Source of the DNA: Thermincola ferriacetica
GTDB taxonomy: Bacteria; Bacillota; Thermincolia; Thermincolales; Thermincolaceae
Assembly: GCF_001263415.1 (NCBI RefSeq)
Contig: NZ_LGTE01000015.1
Location: forward strand, 1-64,000
DNA length: 64,000 nt
Direction of reading: 5' to 3'
This document shows positions 45,510 to 53,228 of the stretch, piece after piece; the stretch's first letter is position 1, and each line of letters begins with the position of its first letter. Under the pieces are notes generated by a model. The model was not told the DNA's origin and made no database searches. It worked only from the letters and a program-made list of their open reading frames with translations. The translations under genes and the position numbers were made by a program.

Positions 45510-46268
45510 ATGAAAATCGATGCTGTGGTTTTGGCCGGTAGCCCTAACCGTGGAGCCCTTCAGGGGTGCAGTAGTGCTGCCGATGAAGCCCTGATTAAAA
45601 TTGGCAGAAAGCATATGGTGGAATATGTCATCGATGCGTTACTGGCTGCCGAAAACGTAAGCAGAATCGTTGTTGCCGGCCCTAAGGGCAATTTGGCGGA
45701 AATCATAGGACCACAGGTCAGTCTGGTTGATGGAGGAGAAACAGTTATTGAAACCCTGCAAAGGGGTTTGGAGCTGTTAAAATCGACGGGGCCTGTGTTG
45801 GTGGTATGCTCTGATATTCCACTGCTCACTACCGCCGCTATCGAGGATTTTATTACCAGGTGTTGTGAAAGGGAGGCTGATTTTTATTATCCCATCATCA
45901 GCCAGGAGACAGTAAAGGCCCGTTATCCCCAGGCCCAGAGAACTTATGTCAGTCTTGTGGAAGGGGTTTTTACAGGCGGCAATATCATGCTTTTGAAACC
46001 ACATGTGCTGGATAGGTTGGCTGAAGTGGCTGTAGAAGTGGTAAAATTGAGGAAACAACCTGTTAAGTTATGCCGGTTGCTGGGGTTGAAGCTGTTGTTA
46101 AAGTTTTTTTTACATAAACTCTCGATTAGTGAAATTGAGCAAAAAGTTTATGAGTTACTTGGCATCACCGGCGCCGCAGTTATTTCTGATTACCCGGAAA
46201 TTGGGGTTGATGTGGATAAACCGGCGGACCTGGAACTGGTAATGTCCAAGCTGGAAGAGACCGCGTAG
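45510..46268 (+). CDS. MobA-like nucleotidyltransferase family protein
   Basis: 252 residues with a GT-A-like NTP-transferase fold. DAVVLAGSPNRG replaces the usual LAGGxSxRMG loop, and LVVCSDIPLL gives the metal-binding Asp. The altered loop makes the nucleotide uncertain. The C-terminal Leu-rich part (KLCRLLGLKLLLKFF) is unusual. ATG 45510 follows GAAAAGGGGATT. Function not assigned. Confidence 0.7.
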   Translation: MKIDAVVLAGSPNRGALQGCSSAADEALIKIGRKHMVEYVIDALLAAENVSRIVVAGPKGNLAEIIGPQVSLVDGGETVIETLQRGLELLKSTGPVLVVCSDIPLLTTAAIEDFITRCCEREADFYYPIISQETVKARYPQAQRTYVSLVEGVFTGGNIMLLKPHVLDRLAEVAVEVVKLRKQPVKLCRLLGLKLLLKFFLHKLSISEIEQKVYELLGITGAAVISDYPEIGVDVDKPADLELVMSKLEETA

Positions 46269-46351
46269 GTACTTTTGCCCGTTTTTGGTATGTTATTCAG
46301 GCTTTTTAACAAATATAGATGATTTTGCGGCAGTCAATGAAGTTTACAGCT

Positions 46352-46385
46352 AGCCGGGGTAGCTCAGTAGCCCCGGTTATTTTCT
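46352..46385 (+). terminator. Terminator before spoVG
   Basis: CCGGGG and CCCCGG arms, extended by TAGCT, then TTATTTTCTTTT. Confidence 0.8.
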
Positions 46386-46470
46386 TTTGCAGGCGACATT
46401 TATCGACAAATAATGACAGATAATGTCAAATAATATATGATTGAAAGTTCAAAAAATTCCGCAGACAAAA

Positions 46471-46499
46471 GCAGGAATTTGCTCCAAAATGAAGAATAT
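46471..46499 (+). promoter_or_regulatory. sigmaH promoter of spoVG
   Basis: GCAGGAATT (46471-46479), 11-bp spacer, GAAGAATAT (46491-46499). Every fixed position of the sigmaH consensus RnAGGAwWW / RnnGAATWW is met. It lies 47 bases before the start codon. spoVG is the classical sigmaH-dependent gene of B. subtilis. Confidence 0.85.
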
Positions 46500-46545
46500 C
46501 GAATTTTAGCATTGAAAGTGGAGCAACAGGAAGGTGGTGAACACA

Positions 46546-46803
46546 ATGAATATTACAGATGTACGGGTTAGAAAGATCAATCTGGACGGGAAAATGAAAG
46601 CCATCGTATCAATAACTTTGGATGATCAATTTGTTATTCACGATGTAAAGGTTGTGGAAGGGCAAAACGGGCTTTTTGTAGCAATGCCAAGCCGGAAGAC
46701 GCCGGATGGGGAATTCCGGGATATTGCCCATCCCATTACCTCCAGCGCCCGGGAAGTAATTCAAACTGCCGTACTGAAAGCCTATGAGGAGGCCCTAGCC
46801 TAA
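46546..46803 (+). CDS. spoVG: SpoVG, RNA-binding septation/sporulation regulator
   Basis: 85 residues, strongly similar to Spo[20 protein letters not shown] at the start and [24 protein letters not shown] form the conserved core. The C-terminus is shorter than in B. subtilis (97 residues). ATG 46546 is favoured over GTG 46534 because of GGAAGGTGGTG and the family start. It lies upstream of glmU and prs in the standard order. Confidence 0.96.
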   Translation: MNITDVRVRKINLDGKMKAIVSITLDDQFVIHDVKVVEGQNGLFVAMPSRKTPDGEFRDIAHPITSSAREVIQTAVLKAYEEALA

Positions 46804-46914
46804 TCGTACGCTGTTGTTTGGAAGGGAAAAAATTATCTTTTGACTTTATCCTCGTAGTAAATAGCCGGTATATCGAAAAACGTGCAATAGATTCCTGCAC
46901 TGAAAGGGACAACT

Positions 46915-46944
46915 AAGGCTTCGCATTAGCGGAGCCTTTTTTGG
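46915..46944 (+). terminator. Terminator after spoVG
   Basis: AAGGCT and AGCCTT arms around a 12-base loop, then TTTT. The gap 46804-47087 contains no gene. Confidence 0.7.
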
Positions 46945-47087
46945 TATATATACATTAGCGCAAAATTGTCCGGGTAATTTCCTTAAAATTACCGCAGGAA
47001 ATGGCGTTAAAATGTTGAATAAAAGAATATTTGGGAATATTTTTGTAATCAATAAAATAATGACCAGATATTTTAGGGAGGACGCCT

Positions 47088-48455
47088 ATGTTGGATGTAG
47101 CAGCCATTATTCTTGCGGCAGGTAAAGGTACAAGGATGAAGTCTGACTTGCCCAAGGTTCTGCACAAGGCAGCCGGGGAGCCGATGATCTGCCATGTACT
47201 TCACGCTGTTTCCAAGGCCGGTATAGAAAAGACAGTTGTCATAATAGGCCATGGGGCAGAGCAGGTGAAAAAGCTTTTAGGTGGACAGGTGGAATTTGCT
47301 TTACAGGCAGAACAATTGGGAACCGGACATGCTGTCATGCAAACGGAAGAGGTGCTGGGGTCATGGTCTGGCGATGTTCTGGTTCTATGCGGTGATACTC
47401 CCCTGATTACTTCAGGTACTTTAAAGAGGTTGGTCACCGGCCATAAAACCGCTGGGAACACGGCGACAGTTTTGACAGCCATTCTTGAAGACCCCAGTGG
47501 TTATGGCCGTATTATCAGGGGTAAGTCCGGAGACGTGGAAAAGATTGTTGAGCAAAAGGATGCATCTCCGGAGGAACTGCGGGTTAAAGAGATAAATACG
47601 GGATTTTATTGCTTTAAGGCCAGGGAATTGTATCAGGCCTTAAGAGAAATTAACCCTGTTAATGCTCAGGGAGAATACTATCTCACCGATGTGTTGGAGA
47701 TAATGAAGAGAAAAAATTGGAAAGTTGGAGCTGTTACAGCCGAGGATAGTGAAGAAATATTGGGCATAAACAACAGAAGCCAACTGGCGCAGGCGGAAAA
47801 AGTTCTTAGGCAGAGGGTTGCTGAAAGGCATATGCTTGCGGGGGTTACAATAATAGACCCTGAAGCTACTTATATAGACAGCGGTGTGGTGATTGGGACT
47901 GATACGGTGATATATCCGGGTTCTATATTGGAAGGAGATACGCAAATTGGCGCCGGCTGCATTATCGGTCCTAATACCAGAATTGTTAACTCTGTTCTTG
48001 CCGATAATGTTAATGTTCAATACTCTGTTATATTAAATGCCAAGGTCGGTGCTCATACTTCTATTGGTCCCTTTGCTTACCTTAGACCGGGTACTGTCCT
48101 GAGGGAAAATGTTAAGATAGGAGATTTTGTTGAGATCAAGAATTCTAACATCGGCGCCGGAAGTAAGGTGCCTCATCTGAGTTATGTCGGAGATGCCGAT
48201 GTAGGTGAAAAGGTTAACATTGGAGCGGGAACCATTACATGCAATTATGACGGGTATAAAAAATCACGGACCATTATTGAAGACGGAGCTTTTATCGGCA
48301 GTAATACCAACCTGGTGGCGCCTGTCCGGGTAGGCAAGCATGCCTTTACGGCAGCCGGTTCTACCATTACTAAGGATGTGCCCAGTGAAGCGCTGAGTGT
48401 TGAAAGGGCTAAACAGGTTAATTATCCCAATTGGGCCTCTAGAAAAAAGGATTAA
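47088..48455 (+). CDS. glmU: Bifunctional GlcNAc-1-P uridyltransferase/GlcN-1-P acetyltransferase
   Basis: Makes UDP-GlcNAc for peptidoglycan. N-terminal uridyltransferase (about 1-230) with [12 protein letters not shown] and LCGDTPLI; C-terminal left-handed beta-helix (about 250-450) with hexapeptide repeats and SYVGDADVG and [14 protein letters not shown]. 455 residues. GGGAGGA precedes the ATG. Confidence 0.97.
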   Translation: MLDVAAIILAAGKGTRMKSDLPKVLHKAAGEPMICHVLHAVSKAGIEKTVVIIGHGAEQVKKLLGGQVEFALQAEQLGTGHAVMQTEEVLGSWSGDVLVLCGDTPLITSGTLKRLVTGHKTAGNTATVLTAILEDPSGYGRIIRGKSGDVEKIVEQKDASPEELRVKEINTGFYCFKARELYQALREINPVNAQGEYYLTDVLEIMKRKNWKVGAVTAEDSEEILGINNRSQLAQAEKVLRQRVAERHMLAGVTIIDPEATYIDSGVVIGTDTVIYPGSILEGDTQIGAGCIIGPNTRIVNSVLADNVNVQYSVILNAKVGAHTSIGPFAYLRPGTVLRENVKIGDFVEIKNSNIGAGSKVPHLSYVGDADVGEKVNIGAGTITCNYDGYKKSRTIIEDGAFIGSNTNLVAPVRVGKHAFTAAGSTITKDVPSEALSVERAKQVNYPNWASRKKD

Positions 48456-48511
48456 ACAATAGTATAATGGGAAAGGTTAAGTTTATTTACAACGTTGGGA
48501 GGAAGTCATTG

Positions 48512-49459
48512 ATGCCAATTTTCAACCGGAAGCTAAAAATCTTTTCAGGTAATGCTAATCACAGTCTGGCCGAGGAGATTGCAGAGTATTTGGGCGTTTC
48601 TATCGGAGAGTCGAAGGTATCGAGGTTTAGTGACGGGGAAATTCAGGTGAAAATTAACGAAAGTGTCCGGGGCGCAGATGTCTTTGTTGTACAACCCACC
48701 TGTGACCCGGTAAATGAAAATATAATGGAACTGTTGATCATGATAGATGCTCTAAAGAGAGCCTCAGCTCGCCGGATTACGGCGGTTATGCCCTATTATG
48801 GCTATGCCCGGCAGGACCGGAAAGCCCGGGCCAGAGACCCCATAACAGCCAAACTTATGGCCAACCTGATAACGGCCAGCGGGGCCATGCGCGTTATTAC
48901 CATGGACCTGCATGCCGGGCAAATCCAGGGATTTTTTGATATTCCGGTAGACCACCTGCCCGGGGTTCCGATATTGGCGGAATACTTCAACAACAAAAAC
49001 TTCAGTGATGTGCTGGTAGTATCGCCAGATTTAGGTGGCGTGACCCGGGCCAGGGACCTGGCAGAAAGGATTGGCGCAGCAATTGCCATAATTGACAAGA
49101 GAAGGCCGGAACCCAACGTTGCGGAAATTATGAATATTATCGGTGATGTAAAGGGAAAAACTGTCATCATGATTGATGATATCATTGATACGGCCGGAAC
49201 CATTACCCAGGGAGCGCAGGCGCTTTTAGACAGGGGCGCCAAAGAGATTTATTGCTGCTGCACCCATCCTGTACTGTCCGGGCCGGCCATTGAGCGGCTG
49301 CAGAATTCGCCGATTAAAGAAGTGGTTATTACTAATACCATCCCGTTGCCTGAAAGCAAAAAGATTGACAAGATCAAGGCGCTTTCTGTTGCTCCGCTGT
49401 TGGGAGAAGCCATTATACGCATTCACGAGGATTTGTCAGTAAGTAAGTTGTTTGATTGA
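48512..49459 (+). CDS. prs: Ribose-phosphate pyrophosphokinase
   Basis: Makes PRPP from ribose 5-phosphate and [20 protein letters not shown], the catalytic [16 protein letters not shown] loop, [19 protein letters not shown] and the PRPP-binding [14 protein letters not shown] are present. 315 residues from ATG 48512 after GGGAGGA. In B. subtilis ctc and spoVC follow; here they do not. Confidence 0.97.
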   Translation: MPIFNRKLKIFSGNANHSLAEEIAEYLGVSIGESKVSRFSDGEIQVKINESVRGADVFVVQPTCDPVNENIMELLIMIDALKRASARRITAVMPYYGYARQDRKARARDPITAKLMANLITASGAMRVITMDLHAGQIQGFFDIPVDHLPGVPILAEYFNNKNFSDVLVVSPDLGGVTRARDLAERIGAAIAIIDKRRPEPNVAEIMNIIGDVKGKTVIMIDDIIDTAGTITQGAQALLDRGAKEIYCCCTHPVLSGPAIERLQNSPIKEVVITNTIPLPESKKIDKIKALSVAPLLGEAIIRIHEDLSVSKLFD

Positions 49460-49512
49460 TTTCTGTGACCGGGGGTGAGTGATCGCCGGCCGGTATAGAT
49501 AAAAGAATTACT

Positions 49513-49550
49513 GAAGGGTGTTTGCCAAAGGTTTGGCAGCACCCTCTTTA
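49513..49550 (+). terminator. Terminator after prs
   Basis: AGGGTG-TTTGCCAAA and TTTGGCA-GCACCCT arms form a long, slightly bulged stem, followed by CTTTAT. Confidence 0.75.
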
Positions 49551-49557
49551 TATGATG

Positions 49558-49616
49558 AGAGGTTTGCTACGCAAACCTACCTTTGCACCCCGACTACGCC
49601 CGTATTGGGCGTAGGA
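49558..49616. other. Two adjacent hairpins of unknown role
   Basis: AGGTTTG/CAAACCT (about 49560-49578) and CTACGCCC/GGGCGTAG (about 49593-49613) stand one after the other between prs and rlmH. Neither has a T run. They could be a leader structure for rlmH or debris of a repeat element. Confidence 0.4.
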
Positions 49617-49728
49617 GTGGGTATTTTGTTCTAAACGCCGGATTGCCAACAAAAATTGGGAGCTTCCCCTTTTGAGTGGTATAATGAAGGTAAGCGGAAG
49701 ATGGGTCAGTAACCGGTGGTGGTGGATT

Positions 49729-50208
49729 ATGCATATCAACATTATTGCTGTCGGCAAAATTAAAGAAAAATACCTCATAGCCGGGATAAATGAATACTTG
49801 AAAAGGCTTAAGCCCTATGCCAAAGTAGAAGTAACGGAAGTTCCCGATGAACGGGAACCGGAGAACGCTTCGGCAGCGGAGCAGGAACTGGTTCGGGAAC
49901 GGGAAGGGGAGAAGATATTAAGGCACATTAAACAGGGTGCAACCGTAGTGGCCCTTGCTATTGACGGAAAGATGCTTTCATCGGAGGGCCTGGCGGACCA
50001 GTTGCGGAACTGGGCCCTGCAGGGAAAAAGTGAGCTTTGCTTCGTTATCGGCGGTTCTCTGGGCCTGCCCAAGAAGGTATTGGAGCGGGCGGATTTGCAA
50101 TTGTCTTTCGGAAAAATGACCTTCCCCCATCAGCTTATGCGGCTGATTATGGTGGAGCAGTTGTACAGGGCGTTTAAGATTAACAGGGGGGAGAAGTATC
50201 ATAAATGA
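49729..50208 (+). CDS. rlmH: 23S rRNA (pseudouridine(1915)-N3)-methyltransferase
   Basis: SPOUT-fold methyltransferase that acts on pseudouridine 1915 of helix 69. [13 protein letters not shown] at the start, VIGGSLGLP for the SAM knot, and [25 protein letters not shown] at the end are diagnostic. 159 residues from ATG 49729, the same length as in B. subtilis; earlier in-frame starts are not family-like. Confidence 0.96.
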   Translation: MHINIIAVGKIKEKYLIAGINEYLKRLKPYAKVEVTEVPDEREPENASAAEQELVREREGEKILRHIKQGATVVALAIDGKMLSSEGLADQLRNWALQGKSELCFVIGGSLGLPKKVLERADLQLSFGKMTFPHQLMRLIMVEQLYRAFKINRGEKYHK

Positions 50209-50357
50209 TATTTATATAAATACCAGCCTTCTCCTGGAAAAGCAAATTTTTGCTGCAGCCTGTGAGCTTTACCACCTCCTGTTTAACCGAGACAAGTTGG
50301 AAAACGGTTATAGCCACTTGATCAAGCAAGATGACCTTGAAGGCAAACAGGAGGAAC
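50209..50357 (+). other. Non-coding stretch after rlmH with an open but startless frame
   Basis: One frame stays open from just after rlmH to about 50411 and reads as a plausible helical peptide (SLLLEKQIFAAACELYHLL and on), but it has no ATG, GTG or TTG in a sensible place. It may be a decayed gene. Nothing else is seen here. Confidence 0.25.
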
Positions 50358-50387
50358 GGGCAGCTAAAACATCTTTGCTGCCCTTTT
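50358..50387 (+). terminator. Terminator downstream of rlmH
   Basis: GGGCAGC (50358-50364) and GCTGCCC (50377-50383), then TTTT. Confidence 0.75.
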
Positions 50388-50481
50388 GCTTGTCCCCAGA
50401 ACTTTGTTGAAAGAACAGATCGAGGTTTTTAAGGGGTTGGGTGAGAAAGTTTTGTGATATAATAATACTGAGGTGAGATTA

Positions 50482-50680
50482 ATGAATGCAGGTAAAAGTA
50501 TTTTAATTAAATTAATTGATGAAATTCCAGAGAGTCAAATACCAGAAGTAATTGATTTTAATCATGTTTTTGAAAAACAAGCAGGATAATCAAATATTCA
50601 AAGATTTAATATCTGCCAGTGAGAGCAGCATAGATTTTTGGAACAATGATATTGATGATGAGGTATGGAATAATGTATAA
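50482..50680 (+). pseudogene. Frameshifted antitoxin gene
   Basis: ATG 50482 after GAGGTGAG opens a frame reading ILIKLIDEIPESQIPEVIDF, like the N-terminus of small DUF2281/MazE-type antitoxins, but it stops at 50587 after 35 codons. Another frame continues the expected acidic C-terminus (FKDLISASESSIDFWNND) to TAA at 50680. A small insertion or deletion near 50560 separates the two. The end overlaps the toxin start, as in working toxin-antitoxin pairs. Confidence 0.75.
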
Positions 50681-51022
50681 ACAGGGTGATATCTTAATTA
50701 ATTCCAATACCTTTCAGTGATTTGACTTCCAATAAAAAACGCCCTGTTCTGGTTTTATCCAATAATAATTATAATAGCAAGACGGAAGATATAGTGGTTG
50801 CGGCCATTACTTCGAACCTGACAGCAAAGGATTATATTGTAATGCTGACCGGTAACGACCTTGACGAGGGAACCTTAAAGGTGGGATTCCTGCGTAAGGG
50901 TGGATAAGATTTATACCTTATCCCAAAGTATTGTAATTAGCAACTCTGGTGCTGTGAAGAAGTATATTATAGATGCTGTCAGGGAAAAGCATAAGCTTAT
51001 GTTTCATATAAAGGCTGGATGA
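50673..51022 (+). pseudogene. MazF/PemK-type toxin pseudogene with two frameshifts
   Basis: ATG 50673 reads MYKQGDILI, the standard MazF/PemK opening, then shifts frame near 50700 (one extra base). It continues as PFSDLTSNKKRPVLVLSNN and further to about 50895, shifts again near 50900, and ends DKIYTLSQSIVISNSGAVKK up to TGA 51022. Reassembled, it is a complete endoribonuclease toxin of about 115 residues. As it stands it cannot be made. Confidence 0.85.
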
Positions 51023-51260
51023 ACGGCAGGAAATCATATGGCTTTACCCATGTGTTTCTGCAGCCTAACTATTATGCTACTCAGGCGCCTTTGGAAGACC
51101 GCATGGAGCGGGCAGCGGCTTTGGCCCAAAAGTATGGGACGGGAATTGAAATCGAACTGTTTACGACGACCTGTATAAATGGATCAACGGTAATTATAAC
51201 TGATGCTCTTTTTACGAGATGTATCTGTAAAAAAGAAGCGAATACTCCAAAGGAGCGAAT
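51019..51260 (+). pseudogene. Remnant of a DUF4855-like protein
   Basis: A frame with MNGRKSYGFTHVFLQPNYY and RMERAAALAQKYGTGIEIEL resembles the end of DUF4855 proteins. After IEIEL the homologous reading moves to another frame (DDLYKWINGNYN) and meets two stops before about 51240. There is no ribosome site and the N-terminal part is missing. It abuts the toxin pseudogene with no gap, so a deletion has joined two decayed genes. Confidence 0.6.
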
Positions 51261-51263
51261 ACT

Positions 51264-51920
51264 ATGAATTTGCCTAAAAAACGTATCCTGGTAATGACCG
51301 CTGTTCAGGCAGAACGGGATGCGGTATTGCGTGGGCTGAAGGGCGATCAAAGGTTTGATGTCTGCTTGGCGGGTGTTGGCCCGGCAGCGGCGGCAGCCAA
51401 TACGGCAAGGATCTTGGCAACTGCTGAATACGACCTGGTAGTGAGCGCCGGTATTGGTGGAGGGTTCCCTGGCAGGGCTGAGATTGGTTCCCTTGTGGTG
51501 GCAAATGAAATTGTTGCCGCGGATTTAGGGGCGGAAACCCCGAAAGGTTTCATGAGTTTGGATGAATTGGGCTTCGGATGTACCCGTGTTCAGGCGGATC
51601 TCTGCCTGGTGAACCGGTTGACTGAAGCGTTATTTGCGGCCAATCTACCGGTCAGCGCTGCCCCTATATTGACTGTATCTACAGTGACGGGTACGGCTGA
51701 GAGTGCGGTAGAAATGGCGGCACGGGTACCGGGGGCCGCTGCTGAGGCAATGGAGGGGTATGGTGTGGCTGTTGCGGGACAGGCGCTTGGTGTGCCGGTG
51801 CTGGAAATCCGCTCTGTCTCAAACCTGGTTGGCTTAAGGGAACGGAGCACATGGCGTATAGATGAGGCATTGGCCGCTCTCGAAGCGGCAAGTTCAGTAT
51901 TATTGGAGGTTTTACTATGA
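51264..51920 (+). CDS. mqnB: Futalosine hydrolase
   Basis: Nucleosidase that removes hypoxanthine from futalosine in the alternative menaquinone pathway. 218 residues of the nucleoside-phosphorylase fold. LVMTAVQAERDAVLRGL, VSAGIGGGFPG, and AEAMEGYGVAVAGQALGVP with the substrate-binding Glu are visible; SNLVGLRERSTWRIDEAL is typical of MqnB. AAAGGAG lies nine bases before the ATG. Overlaps mqnD by four bases. Confidence 0.92.
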   Translation: MNLPKKRILVMTAVQAERDAVLRGLKGDQRFDVCLAGVGPAAAAANTARILATAEYDLVVSAGIGGGFPGRAEIGSLVVANEIVAADLGAETPKGFMSLDELGFGCTRVQADLCLVNRLTEALFAANLPVSAAPILTVSTVTGTAESAVEMAARVPGAAAEAMEGYGVAVAGQALGVPVLEIRSVSNLVGLRERSTWRIDEALAALEAASSVLLEVLL

Positions 51921-52756
51921 GAATTGCTTTTTCTCCTTGTCCTAACGATACTTTTATATTCCATGCCTGGGTACATGGACTGATTCCGGGTGCTCCGAAG
52001 CTGGAGGTTACTTATGCCGATATTGACATCACCAACAGTTTGGCGGCCGGTGGTAACGGGCCGGAGGTGATTAAGATTTCTTATGCAGCTCTCCCATGGG
52101 TATTATCTGATTACGCGCTGCTCCCATGTGGAGGTGCACTGGGCAGAGGTTGTGGGCCGCTGGTATTAACGTCGCTAAAAGCAGGTAATACCGAGGATCC
52201 GGCGGTTTTGGCCGGTAAACGGATTGCGGTACCCAGTGAAAGATCAACGGCCTACCTGTTGTTCCGCCTGTGGGCAGCTCAAAAAGTACCAGGGGGGGTA
52301 GGCGAGATAGTGGTTATGCCTTTTCATGAGATTATGCCGGCGGTGCGTGACGGCGCCGTTGATGCCGGGCTGGTGATTCACGAGGCACGCTTCACTTACC
52401 CTTCTTACGGGCTGGACCTTTTGGCTGATCTGGGCAGTTGGTGGGAAGCTGATACCAATCTGCCGATTCCTTTGGGAGCGATCGTCGCCCGTCGGAACCT
52501 GGATTTAACGGCTGTCGCTGACTGGATTCGGGCCTCGCTCAGATACGCGTGGGCACACCCGGAGGCTTCACGGGAGTATGTAATGTGCCATGCTCAGGAG
52601 CTGTCGCCTGAAGTTGCCCAGGCACATATTAATCTTTACGTAAACGAGTTCAGTGAAAATTTAGGCGAGACAGGGTATCAAGCGGTAACTACCTTACTCA
52701 GCCGGGCCGCACAGGCAGGGCTGGTGCCCAGGGTGGACTTGGCGGCCTTATCATAA
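51917..52756 (+). CDS. mqnD: 1,4-Dihydroxy-6-naphthoate synthase
   Basis: Converts cyclic dehypoxanthinyl futalosine into 1,4-dihydroxy-6-naphthoate. Periplasmic-binding-protein fold. AFSPCPNDTFIFHAWVHGLI at the start and VPSERSTAYLLFRLW are family blocks. 279 residues. ATGA overlap with mqnB. mqnA, mqnC and mqnE are not in the window. The pathway makes menaquinone for anaerobic respiration, which fits the cytochromes nearby. Confidence 0.94.
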   Translation: MRIAFSPCPNDTFIFHAWVHGLIPGAPKLEVTYADIDITNSLAAGGNGPEVIKISYAALPWVLSDYALLPCGGALGRGCGPLVLTSLKAGNTEDPAVLAGKRIAVPSERSTAYLLFRLWAAQKVPGGVGEIVVMPFHEIMPAVRDGAVDAGLVIHEARFTYPSYGLDLLADLGSWWEADTNLPIPLGAIVARRNLDLTAVADWIRASLRYAWAHPEASREYVMCHAQELSPEVAQAHINLYVNEFSENLGETGYQAVTTLLSRAAQAGLVPRVDLAALS

Positions 52757-52758
52757 CC

Positions 52759-52824
52759 ATGTATGCCAAGGGTATGCCCGTCCGTGATATCGAAGACCAC
52801 ATGAGGGACATCTACGGTATTTAA
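52759..52824 (+). mobile_element. IS256-family transposase remnant
   Basis: A 21-codon frame reading MYAKGMPVRDIEDHMRDIYG. This matches the conserved internal helix of IS256/mutator-type transposases (YAKGMTTRDI...I-YG). Nothing of the rest of the gene, nor terminal repeats, is seen, so it is a scrap of an old insertion. Confidence 0.7.
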
Positions 52825-52828
52825 TATA

Positions 52829-52855
52829 AGCCTCCACTCGAGAGCGGAGGCTTTA
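52829..52855. terminator. Hairpin between mqnD and the cmu-like operon
   Basis: AAGCCTCC and GGAGGCTT arms with an eight-base loop. The T-rich side is short (TTTATTG), so it is a fair terminator for mqnD and a weak one for the converging operon. Confidence 0.65.
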
Positions 52856-52906
52856 TTGTACTATATTTACTGGGTTTGATTACTTACATTAGCATCTACC
52901 TGTTGT

Positions 52907-53203
52907 TTACTGGTTCTCGGCATTCCCTAAAGCTTCATCAATTTGCTTTTGAAATGGATTAGGTTTACTTTGTTTAATGGCGGCACACTGACAATGATGA
53001 GTATGTCCACAAGCTTTAACTTTTCTTTCAATAGGCGGCTTATCTTTTGTTGACCTGATGAGGTTAAACATGGCTACCGGCATAGCTCTCATGACTCCTC
53101 CACATTGGACACATATCAGTTCCAACCCTTTTTTGGCTTCATAATCAACCATCACCGGTCTTTTTGTCCCACATTCACTGCAAAGAAAGTCATATATAGG
53201 CAT
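52907..53203 (-). CDS. FmdB-type zinc-ribbon protein
   Basis: 98 residues. N-terminal FmdB zinc ribbon: MPIYDFLCSECG, then CVQCGG. A second His/Cys cluster (ACGHTHHCQC) follows in the C-terminal half. FmdB proteins are small regulators or metal-binding partners of unknown exact role, found beside formamidase, methyltransferase and chloromethane genes. ATG 53203 with AAGGAGG seven bases upstream. Last gene of the operon, 25 bases after the CmuA-like gene. Confidence 0.85.
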   Translation of the reverse strand: MPIYDFLCSECGTKRPVMVDYEAKKGLELICVQCGGVMRAMPVAMFNLIRSTKDKPPIERKVKACGHTHHCQCAAIKQSKPNPFQKQIDEALGNAENQ

Positions 53204-53228
53204 AATTAACCTCCTTGAAAAGAAATAT

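Noticed and set aside
46402-46410. Spo0A box before spoVG
   Set aside because: The sequence ATCGACAAA has one mismatch in the core; the sigmaH promoter explains the gene's control well enough.
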